A DNA stretch of 64,000 bases from Vibrio europaeus (lineage in GTDB: Bacteria > Pseudomonadota > Gammaproteobacteria > Enterobacterales > Vibrionaceae). Under the pieces are notes generated by a model. The model made no database searches, was not told the DNA's origin, and saw only the letters and a program-made list of their open reading frames with translations. The DNA lies in NCBI RefSeq assembly GCF_001695575.1, contig NZ_LUAX01000001.1:1674001-1738000 (forward strand), given 5' to 3'. Position numbers and translations under genes: made by a program. Every line of letters starts with the position of its first letter. Position 1 is the first letter of the stretch. Below are positions 63,504 to 64,000 of the stretch, in pieces.

Positions 63504-64000
63504 ATGAAACAGACACTTCGCACTCTTTTAGTTGTTGGCCTAACCATCGGAGTAATTACTGGGTGTAGCGACAATGCACCCGGTGAGCATTTTGATGACT
63601 ACTTAACTCGTGTTGCAAGAGTGCAAGAAGCACCCAAAGTAAAGCAAGATTCAGTTAGCTACGCAAAGTTGCCACGGAAGCGCGATTTATACGCTGATGT
63701 GCCTTCTGTCTCTATCGGCCTGCTCGACAGCTACCAGTTAAGGCAGTGTGGTTTGTTTAATCTGATAGCGGAGAAGAACTCTGTTTTAGGGAAAGTTGCC
63801 GACGAGTTTCGTAATTATGACTACCAAACAGCGCTATTGGATGGCCTCTCTCGGTGCATAAACAGTAACGCCCTAGAACCAGATCTAGTACTGAAACTTG
63901 TCGAGATTAAACAACAAAAGCAGTCTCAGTTTGAGATGCATCACTGGAACCTAATATTTGCGAGTGATGCAATGCAGAAACAACTTAGCGGAACTCGCTG
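63504..64000 (+). CDS. DUF3080-like lipoprotein (5' part, cut by window edge)
   Basis: The first 165 codons of a frame open to the right edge, starting MKQTLRTLLVVGLTIG with a lipobox ending ITGC (Cys near residue 19), so an outer- or inner-membrane lipoprotein. Segments such as RVARVQEAPKV and LPRKRDLY resemble DUF3080 proteins of vibrios, from memory. Function unknown. Start ATG at 63504 after AAGGT. Confidence 0.65.
   Translation, partial: MKQTLRTLLVVGLTIGVITGCSDNAPGEHFDDYLTRVARVQEAPKVKQDSVSYAKLPRKRDLYADVPSVSIGLLDSYQLRQCGLFNLIAEKNSVLGKVADEFRNYDYQTALLDGLSRCINSNALEPDLVLKLVEIKQQKQSQFEMHHWNLIFASDAMQKQLSGTR

Overview
The window looks like a stretch of a Vibrio (Vibrionaceae) main chromosome. 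This rests on protein sequence and on gene neighbourhoods typical of the family: tig-clpP-clpX, ycgL/minCDE, yejK/yejL/yejM, adhE next to a ychE-type gene, asd next to an nhaC-type gene, and single tRNA genes with encoded CCA. Base composition looks even. There is no prophage, integron, insertion sequence, CRISPR array or recognisable defence island.

Layout. 1-3.5 kb: the proteostasis operon tig-clpP-clpX on the minus strand (clpX cut by the left edge), with a heat-shock-type promoter far upstream of tig. 3.6-10.1 kb: the C4-dicarboxylate module, with dctB-dctD on the plus strand facing dctP-dctQ-dctM on the minus strand; dctP has a good sigma-54 promoter, the kind DctD activates. 10.3-17.0 kb: one minus-strand unit, response regulator, histidine kinase and a sugar ABC transporter (binding protein, two permeases, ATPase), resembling the Pseudomonas glucose system GltR/GtsS/GtsABC. 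17.2-26.2 kb: signalling genes: a periplasmic binding protein paired with a hybrid kinase, a NIT-domain chemoreceptor, a DUF2913-like protein and a degenerate receiver fused to a helical-repeat region. 26.6-33.7 kb: tRNA-Arg, folD under a PurR-like operator, a NupC-type nucleoside transporter, a LysR regulator, a lytic transglycosylase, ycgL and minCDE. 34.1-44.8 kb: a chemoreceptor with a duplicated sensor domain, adhE, a MarC/YchE-type protein, a voltage-gated potassium channel, asd and an NhaC antiporter. 44.9-52.7 kb: an unusual lipoprotein and membrane Hpt pair, yejK/L/M, tRNA-Pro, tRNA-Ser, a Nudix hydrolase and a histone-deacetylase-family protein. 52.7-62.7 kb: a Fur-box-controlled microprotein, then a beta-glucoside locus (porin, LacI regulator, ABC transporter, GH1 glucosidase, ATPase, second LacI regulator) with a perfect CRP site and matching LacI-type operators. 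The window ends with a short-chain dehydrogenase and a truncated DUF3080-like lipoprotein gene.

The least explained sequence is non-coding. Three 8-bp tandem arrays (GGATAACT x9, CTAGAGAG x8.5, GGAAAACT x8) sit at the 3' ends of folD and minE, among dispersed mini-hairpin modules built on C-GAA-G (GGGCGAAGCCC, GGACGAAGTCC, GCGAAGC). Other points for follow-up are the two unannotated membrane microproteins, the binding-protein/hybrid-kinase pair, the orphan membrane Hpt protein and a possible two-state leader before nhaC. All functional statements are read from sequence and family knowledge; no database search was run.
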